Assembly (NCBI GenBank): GCA_000403315.2
Contig: KE159636.1
Coordinates: 1,649,740 to 1,713,739 of the forward strand
Direction of reading: 5' to 3'
Length of the DNA stretch: 64,000 nt
From: Lachnospiraceae bacterium A2
GTDB lineage: Bacteria > Bacillota > Clostridia > Lachnospirales > Lachnospiraceae
Part shown: positions 52,568 through 61,609 of the stretch, one piece after another
Numbering within the stretch: the stretch's first letter is position 1
How the letters are laid out: each line of letters opens with the position of its first letter
The notes under the pieces: generated by a model
Databases searched by the model: none
Seen by the model: the letters and a program-made list of their open reading frames with translations, nothing else
Told to the model about the DNA's origin: nothing
Position numbers and translations under genes: made by a program

Positions 52568-54529
52568 ATGGTAGTACAACACAACATGCAGGCAATGAAC
52601 GCCAACAGGATGTTAGGGGTAACCACAAGCGCCCAGTCAAAATCAACGGAGAAGTTAGCGTCCGGTTATAAAATTAACCGTGCGGCAGACGATGCAGCAG
52701 GGCTTACTATTTCGGAGAAAATGAGGAAGCAGATCCGCGGCCTTGACCGTGCTTCTACCAATGCAGAAGACGGAGTTTCCGCAGTGCAGACCGCAGAAGG
52801 CGCGCTGACAGAAGTACATTCCATGCTCCAGCGTATGAACGAGCTGGCAACGCAGGCGGCAAACGGGACGAATTCCGAGTCCGACCGGGATGCCATCCAG
52901 GCAGAGATCGACCAGCTTACCACGGAAATTGACCGCGTGGCAGAAACTACCAAGTTCAATGAGATTTACCTTTTGAAAGGCGATAAGGGCGGCGCAACCA
53001 CAACACAGACTGTTGCAGCCCATGATGCCGGGATTAAAGGGAAGCTTGCCGACAAGGGCGGCGGGGTTTCTGAATTTACGTTGGATAAGGCCCTTGAAAA
53101 TGGCGATAAGGTTACAATCGGCGGGAAAGAGTATACCATTGGGACGTCTGCAGAGCATTTGGATGCCGGGGAACTGAACACTTCTACCGATGGGTATGCA
53201 ATCTCTACCGCAGCCCCATTTGATGCGGCAACTACTTTGTCGGCTGGCGACAGTGTGACATATCAAGGGAAGACTTATACTGTAACAGATAAGGTTGCAG
53301 CAGGGGACATTAAATGGGCAGCGGCTGATGAAGTGACAATTGGGGAAACAGTATACACAATCGCTGCTGGGAATGGCGCGGCTACTACTACCAGCGACAC
53401 TGCAGGGACAGTTGGTTTAGCAAATGTTGGGAAACTAATTGAAGATGCGCTGGCAGCCGGAAAACAAGTTACAAGCAATAAGTTCCATGTGGATGTGATA
53501 AAAAATGGCGGCGCTGGAACAGCCAATAGTGCAATTACAAATAAAGTTACGATTGTTTCAGCATTAGAAGCTGGCGAGGTAAGTTCCATCCAAGTGGACA
53601 AAACAGATGCGGCAACGATTGCCAATGCAGGGTCTGGGCTTGCAGTAACAGATACCAGTACGGTTGCACTTTCAACAGGTGACAGCGTTACAATCGGCGG
53701 CGTAACTACAAAAGCGACAGCAGCCGCTCCTGCATCTGCAAAAGATGTGTACGATGCAATTAATGGTTTGGATGCTGGGAAAACAGTGACAATCGGGACT
53801 GCTACAGATCAGATTGTTTATACAATTGTAGATGAAGCAGATGTAGATGAAGAAGCTTTTAAGCTGACAAAGGATGCAATTTTAGCAAAAATCCACGACG
53901 GAGATACGGTAAAGGTGGATACTGGGGCTGCCCAGACAGTAATCGGCGACATCGCCCTGCCAGAAAGCAACGAAAAAGTAATCAGCGCACAAAAAGCATA
54001 TGCCATGATTACCGAGGAACTGCAAAAGGCTTCCAGCATTGGCACAGATGTTGCTGCAACCGTAACAAACGATGGGGACGGCAAGTTCACCATCACCCAA
54101 GGAACCGTTGAAGTAAAGGAATCCCTGTCCTTCAACCTCCATGTAGGCTCCGACGCCGACATGACAAATAAGATTACCGTAGACATTGACGCTATGGATG
54201 CCGCAGGGCTTGGGGTAAAGGGCTTGAACGTATCCGATGACAGCGGAAATGCTGCAACTTATGCAATCGACGCCATTGCCGACGCGATTTCCAAGGTGTC
54301 CGCACAGCGTTCTGCCCTTGGTGCAGTCCAGAACAGGTTAGAGCATACCATTGCCAACCTGGACAACATTGTGGAGAACACAACAGCCGCAGAGTCCCGG
54401 ATCCGCGATACCGATATGGCAGAAGAAATGGTGGAATACAGCAAAAACAATATTCTTGCGCAGGCAGGACAGTCTATGCTTGCACAGGCAAACCAGTCCA
54501 CACAGGGCGTATTGTCATTGCTTGGATAA
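52568..54529 (+). CDS. hag: Flagellin
   Basis: 653 residues. The conserved N-terminal D0/D1 (VVQHNMQAMNANRMLGV, SGYKINRAADDAAGLTISEK, then MLQRMNELATQAANGT) and C-terminal D1/D0 (AQRSALGAVQNRLEHTIANL, then NILAQAGQSMLAQANQS) are intact. The centre (about 140-560) is a long variable region rich in Ala, Thr, Asp and Gly, making this about twice the size of B. subtilis Hag. The N- and C-terminal segments correspond to the TLR5-recognised part of flagellins. No sigma-28 or good sigma-A promoter is seen in the 121 bases behind csrA. Confidence 0.96.
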   Translation: MVVQHNMQAMNANRMLGVTTSAQSKSTEKLASGYKINRAADDAAGLTISEKMRKQIRGLDRASTNAEDGVSAVQTAEGALTEVHSMLQRMNELATQAANGTNSESDRDAIQAEIDQLTTEIDRVAETTKFNEIYLLKGDKGGATTTQTVAAHDAGIKGKLADKGGGVSEFTLDKALENGDKVTIGGKEYTIGTSAEHLDAGELNTSTDGYAISTAAPFDAATTLSAGDSVTYQGKTYTVTDKVAAGDIKWAAADEVTIGETVYTIAAGNGAATTTSDTAGTVGLANVGKLIEDALAAGKQVTSNKFHVDVIKNGGAGTANSAITNKVTIVSALEAGEVSSIQVDKTDAATIANAGSGLAVTDTSTVALSTGDSVTIGGVTTKATAAAPASAKDVYDAINGLDAGKTVTIGTATDQIVYTIVDEADVDEEAFKLTKDAILAKIHDGDTVKVDTGAAQTVIGDIALPESNEKVISAQKAYAMITEELQKASSIGTDVAATVTNDGDGKFTITQGTVEVKESLSFNLHVGSDADMTNKITVDIDAMDAAGLGVKGLNVSDDSGNAATYAIDAIADAISKVSAQRSALGAVQNRLEHTIANLDNIVENTTAAESRIRDTDMAEEMVEYSKNNILAQAGQSMLAQANQSTQGVLSLLG

Positions 54530-54549
54530 TAGGAATGGCTGTACAGAAA

Positions 54550-54696
54550 AAGGGGCTGTCGCACTAACGTCAATTGCAACGCACAAAAAATATCTGGGGA
54601 AGTTAGCTTCCCCAGAGTAATTTTGTGTATTCTGTCTTTGCCGCATAAGCGGCAAGACCTTTTGAACAAGTAACTATATTAGTGCGACAGCCCCTT
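54550..54696. repeat. MITE-like element (copy 3, internal deletion, inverted)
   Basis: AAGGGGCTGTCGCACTAA (54550-54567) and its perfect complement (54679-54696). Reversed, it matches 23321-23516 but lacks the third arm and one side of the inner stem. It starts 20 bases behind the flagellin stop and ends in TTTTT, so it should act as the flagellin terminator. Confidence 0.85.
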
Positions 54697-55057
54697 TTTG
54701 CTGTGTAAAAAAAGCGCTTCAAAACTTTTACTATCCAAATAAGAACATATAAAAATCACCCCATCCATACACAATTCCCACACAATTCACTTATATCCCA
54801 CATTCCAACAAGCAAATAGACAGTCCCACAAAAGAAAAATCAGGAAACTATACACATAAATTGTACAATATACCACAATCTTTACAATCAATACAGTATA
54901 ATTATCAGAAAATAATCTTATAAATCCTTATAATGTCAAATTATCAGAAAATAGAAAGAAAAAAACTATTTACAATCCCTGAAAAAAGGTGTATAGTTAT
55001 TTCAGCACAAGGTAATGCTTTACCACGATAAAGCAAAACAGCAGGGAGGATGAGAAT
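54697..55057 (+). promoter_or_regulatory. gltB upstream region
   Basis: 361 bases without a gene. The plus strand from about 54735 to 54840 is markedly poor in G and rich in A and C. The direct repeat ATTATCAGAAAATA occurs at 54901-54914 and 54940-54953. A sigma-A promoter follows at 54969-54997. I see no riboswitch or T-box. Confidence 0.55.
54969..54997 (+). promoter_or_regulatory. Sigma-A promoter of gltBD
   Basis: TTTACA (54969-54974), 17 bases, TATAGT (54992-54997). The leader to ATG 55058 is about 55 bases. The two ATTATCAGAAAATA repeats lie upstream, where an activator could bind. Confidence 0.7.
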
Positions 55058-58000
55058 ATGCAGGAAACAAAACGGACAGCCATGGGCATGTACGACCCTG
55101 GCTTTGAGCACGACAATTGCGGCATTGGCGCAGTTGTCAATATTAAGGGGAAGAAAACCCACAAAACCGTAGAAGATGCATTGAAAATCGTAGAGAATTT
55201 AAAACACAGGGCAGGGAAGGACGCAGAAGGCAAGACCGGGGACGGCGTAGGCATTTTGCTCCAAATTTCCCATAAATTTTTTGAAAAAGCCGCAAAGAAG
55301 GCAGGGATAGGAATAGGCGGGGAACGGGATTACGGCGTGGGCATGTTTTTCTTTTCCCAGGACGAGCTGAAACGGAACCAGGCCAAGAAGATGTTTGAAG
55401 TCATTGTGAACAAGGAGGGCATGGAATTTTTAGGCTGGCGGGAAGTGCCCATTGTGCCCGGGCAGCTAGGGCAGAAGGCCGTGGACTGTATGCCTTGCAT
55501 TATGCAGGGGTTTGTGGGGCGGCCAAAGGGTACGGAGAAAGGCCTGGAGTTTGACCGGAAGCTGTATGTGGCAAGGCGGGTGTTCGAGCAGTCCAGCGAC
55601 GATACTTATGTGGTTTCCCTTTCCAGCCGGACCATTGTCTACAAGGGCATGTTCCTTGTGGAGCAGCTCCGGCAGTTTTTCCCGGATTTGCAGGACGAGG
55701 GCTATGAGTCGGCCATTGCCACGGTCCATTCCAGGTTTTCCACCAACACCAACCCAAGCTGGGAACGGGCGCATCCCAACCGCCTGATTGTGCACAACGG
55801 GGAAATCAATACCATCCGTGGGAATGTGGACAAAATGCTGGCAAGGGAAGAAACCATGGAATCCGAGTACCTGAAAGGGGAGCTGCAGAAGGTGCTCCCG
55901 GTGGTAAATGCGGAGGGGTCCGATTCCGCCATGCTGGACAACACGCTGGAATTTCTGGTAATGAGCGGCATGGACCTGCCCCTTGCAGTGATGATTACCA
56001 TTCCGGAGCCATGGGCCAACAATGGGCTCATGAGCCAGAAGAAAAAGGATTTTTACCAATATTATGCCACGATGATGGAGCCATGGGACGGCCCGGCTTC
56101 CATTGTGTTCAGCGACGGGGACATCTTAGGGGCGGTTTTGGACCGGAACGGCCTGCGCCCTTCCCGGTATTATATTACCGATGACGATAACCTGGTACTT
56201 TCCTCGGAGGTAGGGGTGCTGGAAATTGACCCCACGAAAATCGTGGCAAAGGAACGGCTGCGCCCGGGAAAAATGCTTTTGGTGGATACGGTGCAGGGGC
56301 GTGTCATTGACGATGACGAGTTAAAGGAAAAATATGCGGGCAGGCGGCCTTACGGGGAATGGCTGGACCGGAACCTGATTAAATTGGCAGATTTGAAAAT
56401 CCCCAACCAGCGGGTGCCGGAGTACCGCAGGGAGGAACGCCAGCGGATGCAGAAAACCTTTGGGTATACCTACGAATCCTTGAAGGAAGCCATCCTTCCC
56501 ATGGCAAAGAACGGCGTGGAAGGCACTTCTGCTATGGGGATTGATACGCCCCTTGCGGCATTGGCACAGGACCATCAGCCCCTGTTCAATTATTTCAAGC
56601 AGAAATTCGCCCAGGTAACAAACCCGCCCATTGACTCTATCCGGGAAGAAGTGGTGACAAGCACTACCGTGTACATCGGGGAAGATGGGAACCTGCTGGA
56701 AGAAAAGCCCATCAACTGCCAGGTGCTGAAAGTGAATAACCCCATCCTTACCAATACGGATTTGATGAAAATTAAGGCCATGGAGGCAGAGGGATTCAAG
56801 GTAGTGGAGATTCCCATTATTTACTATAAAAATACAAGCCTGGAAAAAGCCATTGACCGGCTGTTTGTGGAAGCCGACCGGGCGTACCGGGATGGGGCCA
56901 ATATCTTAATCCTTTCAGACCGGGGCGTGGATGAAAACCATGTGCCCATCCCCTCCCTGCTGGCTGTGTCCGCTTTGCAGCAGCATTTGATTAAGACGAA
57001 AAAACGGACGGCCCTTGCAATGATACTGGAGTCCGGGGAGCCCAGGGAGGTGCACCATTTTGCAACCCTTCTGGGGTATGGCGCCTGCGCCATCAACCCC
57101 TATCTAGCGCAGGACACAGTAAAGCAGTTGATTGACGAGCACATGCTGGATAAGGATTACTATGCGGCCGTTGCGGACTACAACCATGCAATCCTCCATG
57201 GGATTGTGAAAATTGCAGCCAAAATGGGGATTTCTACCATCCAGTCTTACCAGGGGGCTAAGATTTTTGAAGCAATCGGCATTAGCCCTGAGGTAATTGA
57301 AAAATATTTTACTGGCACTGTCAGCCGGATTGGCGGCATTACCTTAAAGGACATTGAAAAAGACGTGGACGCCCTCCATTCCAGCGCTTACGACCCTTTG
57401 GGGCTGGAAACGGATTTGACGCTGGAAAGCCGCGGGCGGCATAAAATGCGCAGCGGCGCAGACAGCCATTTATATAACCCGCTGACGATCCATCTTTTGC
57501 AGGAATCCACCAAGCGGGGGGATTACCAGCTTTTCAAGGAATATACCAAGGCGGCGGATGCAGAGGAACAAAAGGCAAATTTACGGGGGATGATGGATTT
57601 CATTTACCCGAAAAAGCCAATCCCTCTGGAGGAAGTGGAAAGCGTGGATTCTATTGTGACGCGGTTTAAGACGGGGGCTATGTCCTATGGTTCCATTTCG
57701 CAGGAGGCTCATGAAACGCTGGCAATCGCCATGAACCGGCTCCGTGGGAAATCCAACAGCGGGGAAGGCGGGGAGAGCCCGGAACGCCTTGCAGCGGGCG
57801 CGGACGGGAAAAACCGCTGTTCCGCCATCAAACAGGTGGCTTCTGGCCGGTTTGGCGTCACCAGCCGTTATTTAGTCAGCGCAAAGGAAATCCAGATTAA
57901 AATGGCGCAGGGGGCAAAGCCGGGGGAGGGCGGCCACCTGCCCGGGCAGAAGGTCTATCCGTGGATTGCCCGGACAAGGCTTTCTACCCCGGGTGTTTCC

Positions 58001-59599
58001 CTGATTTCCCCGCCGCCCCACCATGACATTTATTCCATTGAGGACCTGGAGCAGCTTATTTACGATTTGAAAAATTCCAACAAGGACGCAAGGATTACGG
58101 TAAAATTAGTGTCAGAAGCAGGAGTTGGGACCGTTGCGGCAGGGGTAGCCAAGGCAGGCGCGCAGGTGGTGCTGGTGTCCGGCTATGACGGCGGGACGGG
58201 GGCGGCTCCCAGCAGTTCCATCCACAATGCAGGGCTGCCGTGGGAACTGGGGCTTTCTGAAACCCACCAGACCCTGATCCTGAACGGCCTCCGGAACAAA
58301 GTGCGGATTGAAACAGACGGCAAGCTGATGACTGGCCGGGACGTTGCCATAGCAGCCATGCTTGGGGCGGAGGAATTTGGCTTTGCCACGGCCCCGCTGG
58401 TAACAATGGGCTGCGTGATGATGCGCGTCTGCAATCTGGACACCTGCCCGGCCGGGATTGCTACCCAGAATCCGGAGCTCCGGAAACGTTTTGCAGGGAA
58501 ACCGGAATACGTCATGAATTTCATGCGTTTCATTGCAGAAGAATTGCGGGAGTATATGGCAAAATTAGGCATCCCTACCGTGGACGGGCTGGTAGGCCGC
58601 AGCGATTTGCTGAAAGTCCGGGAAGGGCTGAGCGGGCGGGAACAGGAATTGGATTTGTCAAGGATCCTGAATAACCCATTTGCAGGGCCGAAGGCAAACG
58701 TTATTTTTGACCCGAAGCAGGTCTATGATTTTGAACTGGAAAAGACAAAGGATGAACAGGTGCTGATGAAGCAGCTAAAATTTGCGCTGGAAGGCGGGCA
58801 GAAACGCAGCATTGACGTGGAGGTAAGCAACACGGACCGTTCCTTTGGCACAATTTTTGGCTCGGAAATTACCAAACGGTTTGACGGGGCATTGGATGAG
58901 GACACCTTTTTAGTGAAGTGCACCGGGGCAGGCGGCCAGAGCTTTGGGGCCTTTATCCCAAAAGGGCTGACGCTGGAACTGGTGGGCGACAGCAACGACT
59001 ATTTTGGGAAAGGGCTTTCCGGCGGCAAGCTGGTGGTATACCCGCCTGCCGGGGTAAAATACCGGCAGGAAGAAAACATTATTATCGGAAATGTTGCCCT
59101 TTACGGCGCGACCAGCGGAAAGGCCTTTATCAATGGGGTTGCCGGGGAGCGGTTCTGCGTCCGCAACTCCGGGGCAAACGCGGTGGTAGAAGGCGTTGGG
59201 GACCATGGCTGCGAATACATGACAGGGGGCAGGGTAGTTGTCCTTGGGAAAACGGGGAAAAACTTTGCGGCGGGCATGAGCGGCGGCATTGCTTATGTGC
59301 TGGACGAGGATAACGACCTGTATACCAGAATCAATAAGGAAATGGTATTTTCGGAGGAAATCACTTCAAAATACGACGTTATGGAATTAAAGGATATGGT
59401 CCAGGAGCATGTGGCATTGACAAATTCCCGGAAAGGGAAGGAAGTGCTGGGCCATTTCAGCGAATACCTGCCAAAATTCAAGAAAATCATCCCCTATGAC
59501 TATAACCGGATGATGACGGCAATGGTACAGATGGAAGAAAAAGGCTTAAGCTCAGAACAGGCACAGATCGAAGCGTTCTATGCCAGCATTGGGCATTAG
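55058..59599 (+). CDS. gltB: Glutamate synthase large subunit
   Basis: 1513 residues, the normal length. It transfers the amide of glutamine to 2-oxoglutarate. The N-terminal glutaminase begins after a 20-residue propeptide at Cys21 (EHDNCGIGAVVNIKG). The central domain, the FMN-binding synthase domain (GEGGESPERL, then GAKPGEGGHLPGQKV) with the 3Fe-4S cysteines (MGCVMMRVCNLDTCPAGIAT) and the C-terminal beta-helix (GGRVVVLGKTGKNFAAGMSGG) follow. It is encoded with gltD 13 bases downstream. Confidence 0.97.
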   Translation: MQETKRTAMGMYDPGFEHDNCGIGAVVNIKGKKTHKTVEDALKIVENLKHRAGKDAEGKTGDGVGILLQISHKFFEKAAKKAGIGIGGERDYGVGMFFFSQDELKRNQAKKMFEVIVNKEGMEFLGWREVPIVPGQLGQKAVDCMPCIMQGFVGRPKGTEKGLEFDRKLYVARRVFEQSSDDTYVVSLSSRTIVYKGMFLVEQLRQFFPDLQDEGYESAIATVHSRFSTNTNPSWERAHPNRLIVHNGEINTIRGNVDKMLAREETMESEYLKGELQKVLPVVNAEGSDSAMLDNTLEFLVMSGMDLPLAVMITIPEPWANNGLMSQKKKDFYQYYATMMEPWDGPASIVFSDGDILGAVLDRNGLRPSRYYITDDDNLVLSSEVGVLEIDPTKIVAKERLRPGKMLLVDTVQGRVIDDDELKEKYAGRRPYGEWLDRNLIKLADLKIPNQRVPEYRREERQRMQKTFGYTYESLKEAILPMAKNGVEGTSAMGIDTPLAALAQDHQPLFNYFKQKFAQVTNPPIDSIREEVVTSTTVYIGEDGNLLEEKPINCQVLKVNNPILTNTDLMKIKAMEAEGFKVVEIPIIYYKNTSLEKAIDRLFVEADRAYRDGANILILSDRGVDENHVPIPSLLAVSALQQHLIKTKKRTALAMILESGEPREVHHFATLLGYGACAINPYLAQDTVKQLIDEHMLDKDYYAAVADYNHAILHGIVKIAAKMGISTIQSYQGAKIFEAIGISPEVIEKYFTGTVSRIGGITLKDIEKDVDALHSSAYDPLGLETDLTLESRGRHKMRSGADSHLYNPLTIHLLQESTKRGDYQLFKEYTKAADAEEQKANLRGMMDFIYPKKPIPLEEVESVDSIVTRFKTGAMSYGSISQEAHETLAIAMNRLRGKSNSGEGGESPERLAAGADGKNRCSAIKQVASGRFGVTSRYLVSAKEIQIKMAQGAKPGEGGHLPGQKVYPWIARTRLSTPGVSLISPPPHHDIYSIEDLEQLIYDLKNSNKDARITVKLVSEAGVGTVAAGVAKAGAQVVLVSGYDGGTGAAPSSSIHNAGLPWELGLSETHQTLILNGLRNKVRIETDGKLMTGRDVAIAAMLGAEEFGFATAPLVTMGCVMMRVCNLDTCPAGIATQNPELRKRFAGKPEYVMNFMRFIAEELREYMAKLGIPTVDGLVGRSDLLKVREGLSGREQELDLSRILNNPFAGPKANVIFDPKQVYDFELEKTKDEQVLMKQLKFALEGGQKRSIDVEVSNTDRSFGTIFGSEITKRFDGALDEDTFLVKCTGAGGQSFGAFIPKGLTLELVGDSNDYFGKGLSGGKLVVYPPAGVKYRQEENIIIGNVALYGATSGKAFINGVAGERFCVRNSGANAVVEGVGDHGCEYMTGGRVVVLGKTGKNFAAGMSGGIAYVLDEDNDLYTRINKEMVFSEEITSKYDVMELKDMVQEHVALTNSRKGKEVLGHFSEYLPKFKKIIPYDYNRMMTAMVQMEEKGLSSEQAQIEAFYASIGH

Positions 59600-59612
59600 G
59601 AGGGATGCATAA

Positions 59613-61103
59613 ATGGGAAAACCAACAGGATTTATGGAATATGGCAGGCAGGCTGCCAAGGCAGCGCCGCCCAAAGAGCGCATTGGGAATTTTCAGGAAT
59701 TCCACACCCCTTTAAGCAAAGAGGAGCAGCAGAAGCAGGGTGCCCGGTGCATGGCCTGCGGCGTGCCTTTCTGCCAGTCCGGCATGGAGCTGATGGGGAT
59801 GGTGTCCGGCTGCCCCCTGCACAATTTAGTGCCGGAATGGAATGATTTGGTTTACACCGGCAACTGGGAACAGGCCTACAGCCGGCTGATGAAAACTAAT
59901 AATTTCCCGGAATTTACCGCACGTGTCTGCCCTGCGCTCTGCGAGGCTGCCTGTACCTGCGGCCACTATGGGGACGCCGTTTCCGTAAAGGAAAACGAGT
60001 ATGGGATTATTGAAAATGCCTATAGGCAGGGATTTGTAAAGGCAAGGCCCCCAAGGGTACGCACAGGCAAAAAGGTAGCCGTCATAGGTTCCGGCCCTGC
60101 GGGGCTTGCAGCCGCAGACCAGCTAAACAAACGGGGGCATCTGGTGACGGTGTATGAGCGGGACGACCGGGTTGGCGGGCTTCTGATGTACGGGATTCCC
60201 AATATGAAGCTGGAAAAGCAGGTGGTGGAGCGGAAAACCCGCCTGATGGCGGAGGAGGGGATTACCTTCCTTACCAGCGCCAATGTTGGGAAGGACGTGA
60301 AGGCATCCCAGCTTCTGAAAGAGTATGACCGGGTGATTCTGGCCTGCGGGGCAAAAAACCCCCGTGACATCAAGGCACCAGGACGGGATGCCAAAGGGAT
60401 TTACTTTGCTGTGGATTTCCTTGCAGCTACTACAAAGAGCCTTTTGGATTCCGGGTTAAAGGACAATAAATACATTTCTGCCAAAGGCAGAAAAGTGGTG
60501 GTAATCGGCGGCGGCGACACGGGGAACGACTGCGTGGGCACCTGCATCCGCCATGGCGCAGCTTCTGTTACCCAGTTGGAAATGATGCCAAAAGCCCCGG
60601 ACAGGCGGGCGGAGGATAACCCGTGGCCCCAATGGCCCAGGGTCTGCAAGACAGATTACGGCCAGGAAGAAGCCATTGCCATCTTTGGCCATGACCCACG
60701 GGTGTACCAGACCACCGTCAAGGAATTTTTAAAGGATAAAAACGGGAAACTCTGCGGGCTGGTTACCGTAAAGCTGGAAAGTAAAAAAGACGAAAAAACA
60801 GGGCGCGCCATAATGGCGGAGGTTCCCGGCTCCGAAAGCCGGATGGACGCAGACCTGGCCCTGATTGCAGCAGGTTTTTTAGGGACGGAAAAATACATTG
60901 CCGACGCCTTCGGTGTCACGCTGGATGGGCGTACGAACGTAAAAGCCCCCAAGGGCCGGTACAGCACAAATGTAAAGCACGTGTTCACTGCCGGCGATAT
61001 GCACCGCGGCCAGTCCCTTGTAGTCTGGGCCATCCGGGAAGGACGGGAAGCCGCCCGGGAGGTGGATGAAAGCCTGATGGGCTATACGAATTTGGGGATT
61101 TAA
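59613..61103 (+). CDS. gltD: Glutamate synthase small subunit
   Basis: 496 residues. N-terminal cysteines for 4Fe-4S clusters (ARCMACGVPFC, CPLHNLVPEWND, then CPALCEAACTCG), FAD site VIGSGPAGLAAADQL, and the NADPH site VVIGGGDTGNDCVGT. It passes electrons from NAD(P)H to GltB. AGGAGGG lies upstream. A short palindromic element at 61131 ends the operon. Confidence 0.96.
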   Translation: MGKPTGFMEYGRQAAKAAPPKERIGNFQEFHTPLSKEEQQKQGARCMACGVPFCQSGMELMGMVSGCPLHNLVPEWNDLVYTGNWEQAYSRLMKTNNFPEFTARVCPALCEAACTCGHYGDAVSVKENEYGIIENAYRQGFVKARPPRVRTGKKVAVIGSGPAGLAAADQLNKRGHLVTVYERDDRVGGLLMYGIPNMKLEKQVVERKTRLMAEEGITFLTSANVGKDVKASQLLKEYDRVILACGAKNPRDIKAPGRDAKGIYFAVDFLAATTKSLLDSGLKDNKYISAKGRKVVVIGGGDTGNDCVGTCIRHGAASVTQLEMMPKAPDRRAEDNPWPQWPRVCKTDYGQEEAIAIFGHDPRVYQTTVKEFLKDKNGKLCGLVTVKLESKKDEKTGRAIMAEVPGSESRMDADLALIAAGFLGTEKYIADAFGVTLDGRTNVKAPKGRYSTNVKHVFTAGDMHRGQSLVVWAIREGREAAREVDESLMGYTNLGI

Positions 61104-61130
61104 TATCAGGGAAGGGCTGGCCGGATATAG

Positions 61131-61230
61131 AGGGAGCTGTCGCATTAAGAAAAATGATACAAGATATAGTTGGTATAAATCATTCTTCTATACTATATTT
61201 TGTATATGTTTTGCTTAATGCGACAGCCCT
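61131..61230. repeat. 100-bp MITE-like element (copy 4, minimal)
   Basis: AGGGAGCTGTCGCATTAAG (61131-61149) and CTTAATGCGACAGCCCT (61214-61230) are close to the ends of the 23321 and 54550 elements, with an unrelated AT-rich centre. It lies 27 bases behind gltD and ends in CCCTTTT, so it probably terminates gltBD. Confidence 0.75.
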
Positions 61231-61375
61231 TTTCGCTCTGGAACGGCAAAATTGCCAATTCCCCTTTTTCATAGTTGGTTAAAGTATAATTCAAATCTAA
61301 CGGACGGAGCACGGCATGGTATTTACTTTTCGCAATGCAGTTTTCGATGATCTCTTTCTCATAGATTCTTTCCAT
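61193..61375 (-). CDS. Small hypothetical protein whose 3' end lies in the MITE
   Basis: 60 residues from ATG 61375 (a longer frame starts at 61387). It begins MERIYEKEIIENCIAKSKYH. The last dozen residues (KGCRIKQNIYKI) are encoded by the palindromic element, so the element probably replaced the original C-terminus. The ribosome site (AAAGAGGA) is 12 bases away for 61375 and too close for 61387. Not recognised; it may not be expressed. Confidence 0.4.
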   Translation of the reverse strand: MERIYEKEIIENCIAKSKYHAVLRPLDLNYTLTNYEKGELAILPFQSEKGCRIKQNIYKI

Positions 61376-61609
61376 AGAAATTCTCATTCCTCTTTTTAAA
61401 TAATGAGGGTTGTGAGGGTATTGTGCTGCAAAAATTTTTTGGAACAGGACATATGTTTTGGTTTTGGGGTTGATTTAACAATATAATAGCCAAAAATGCA
61501 AGGGAGAAAAAGAAAATATGCCATCTGTTGCGGAAACACTGCCATTTTGAGTGTGGCACACAGTAGCTCCCCATTATGTACAAATATGGCTGTTTTCCGC
61601 CGCAGGCAC

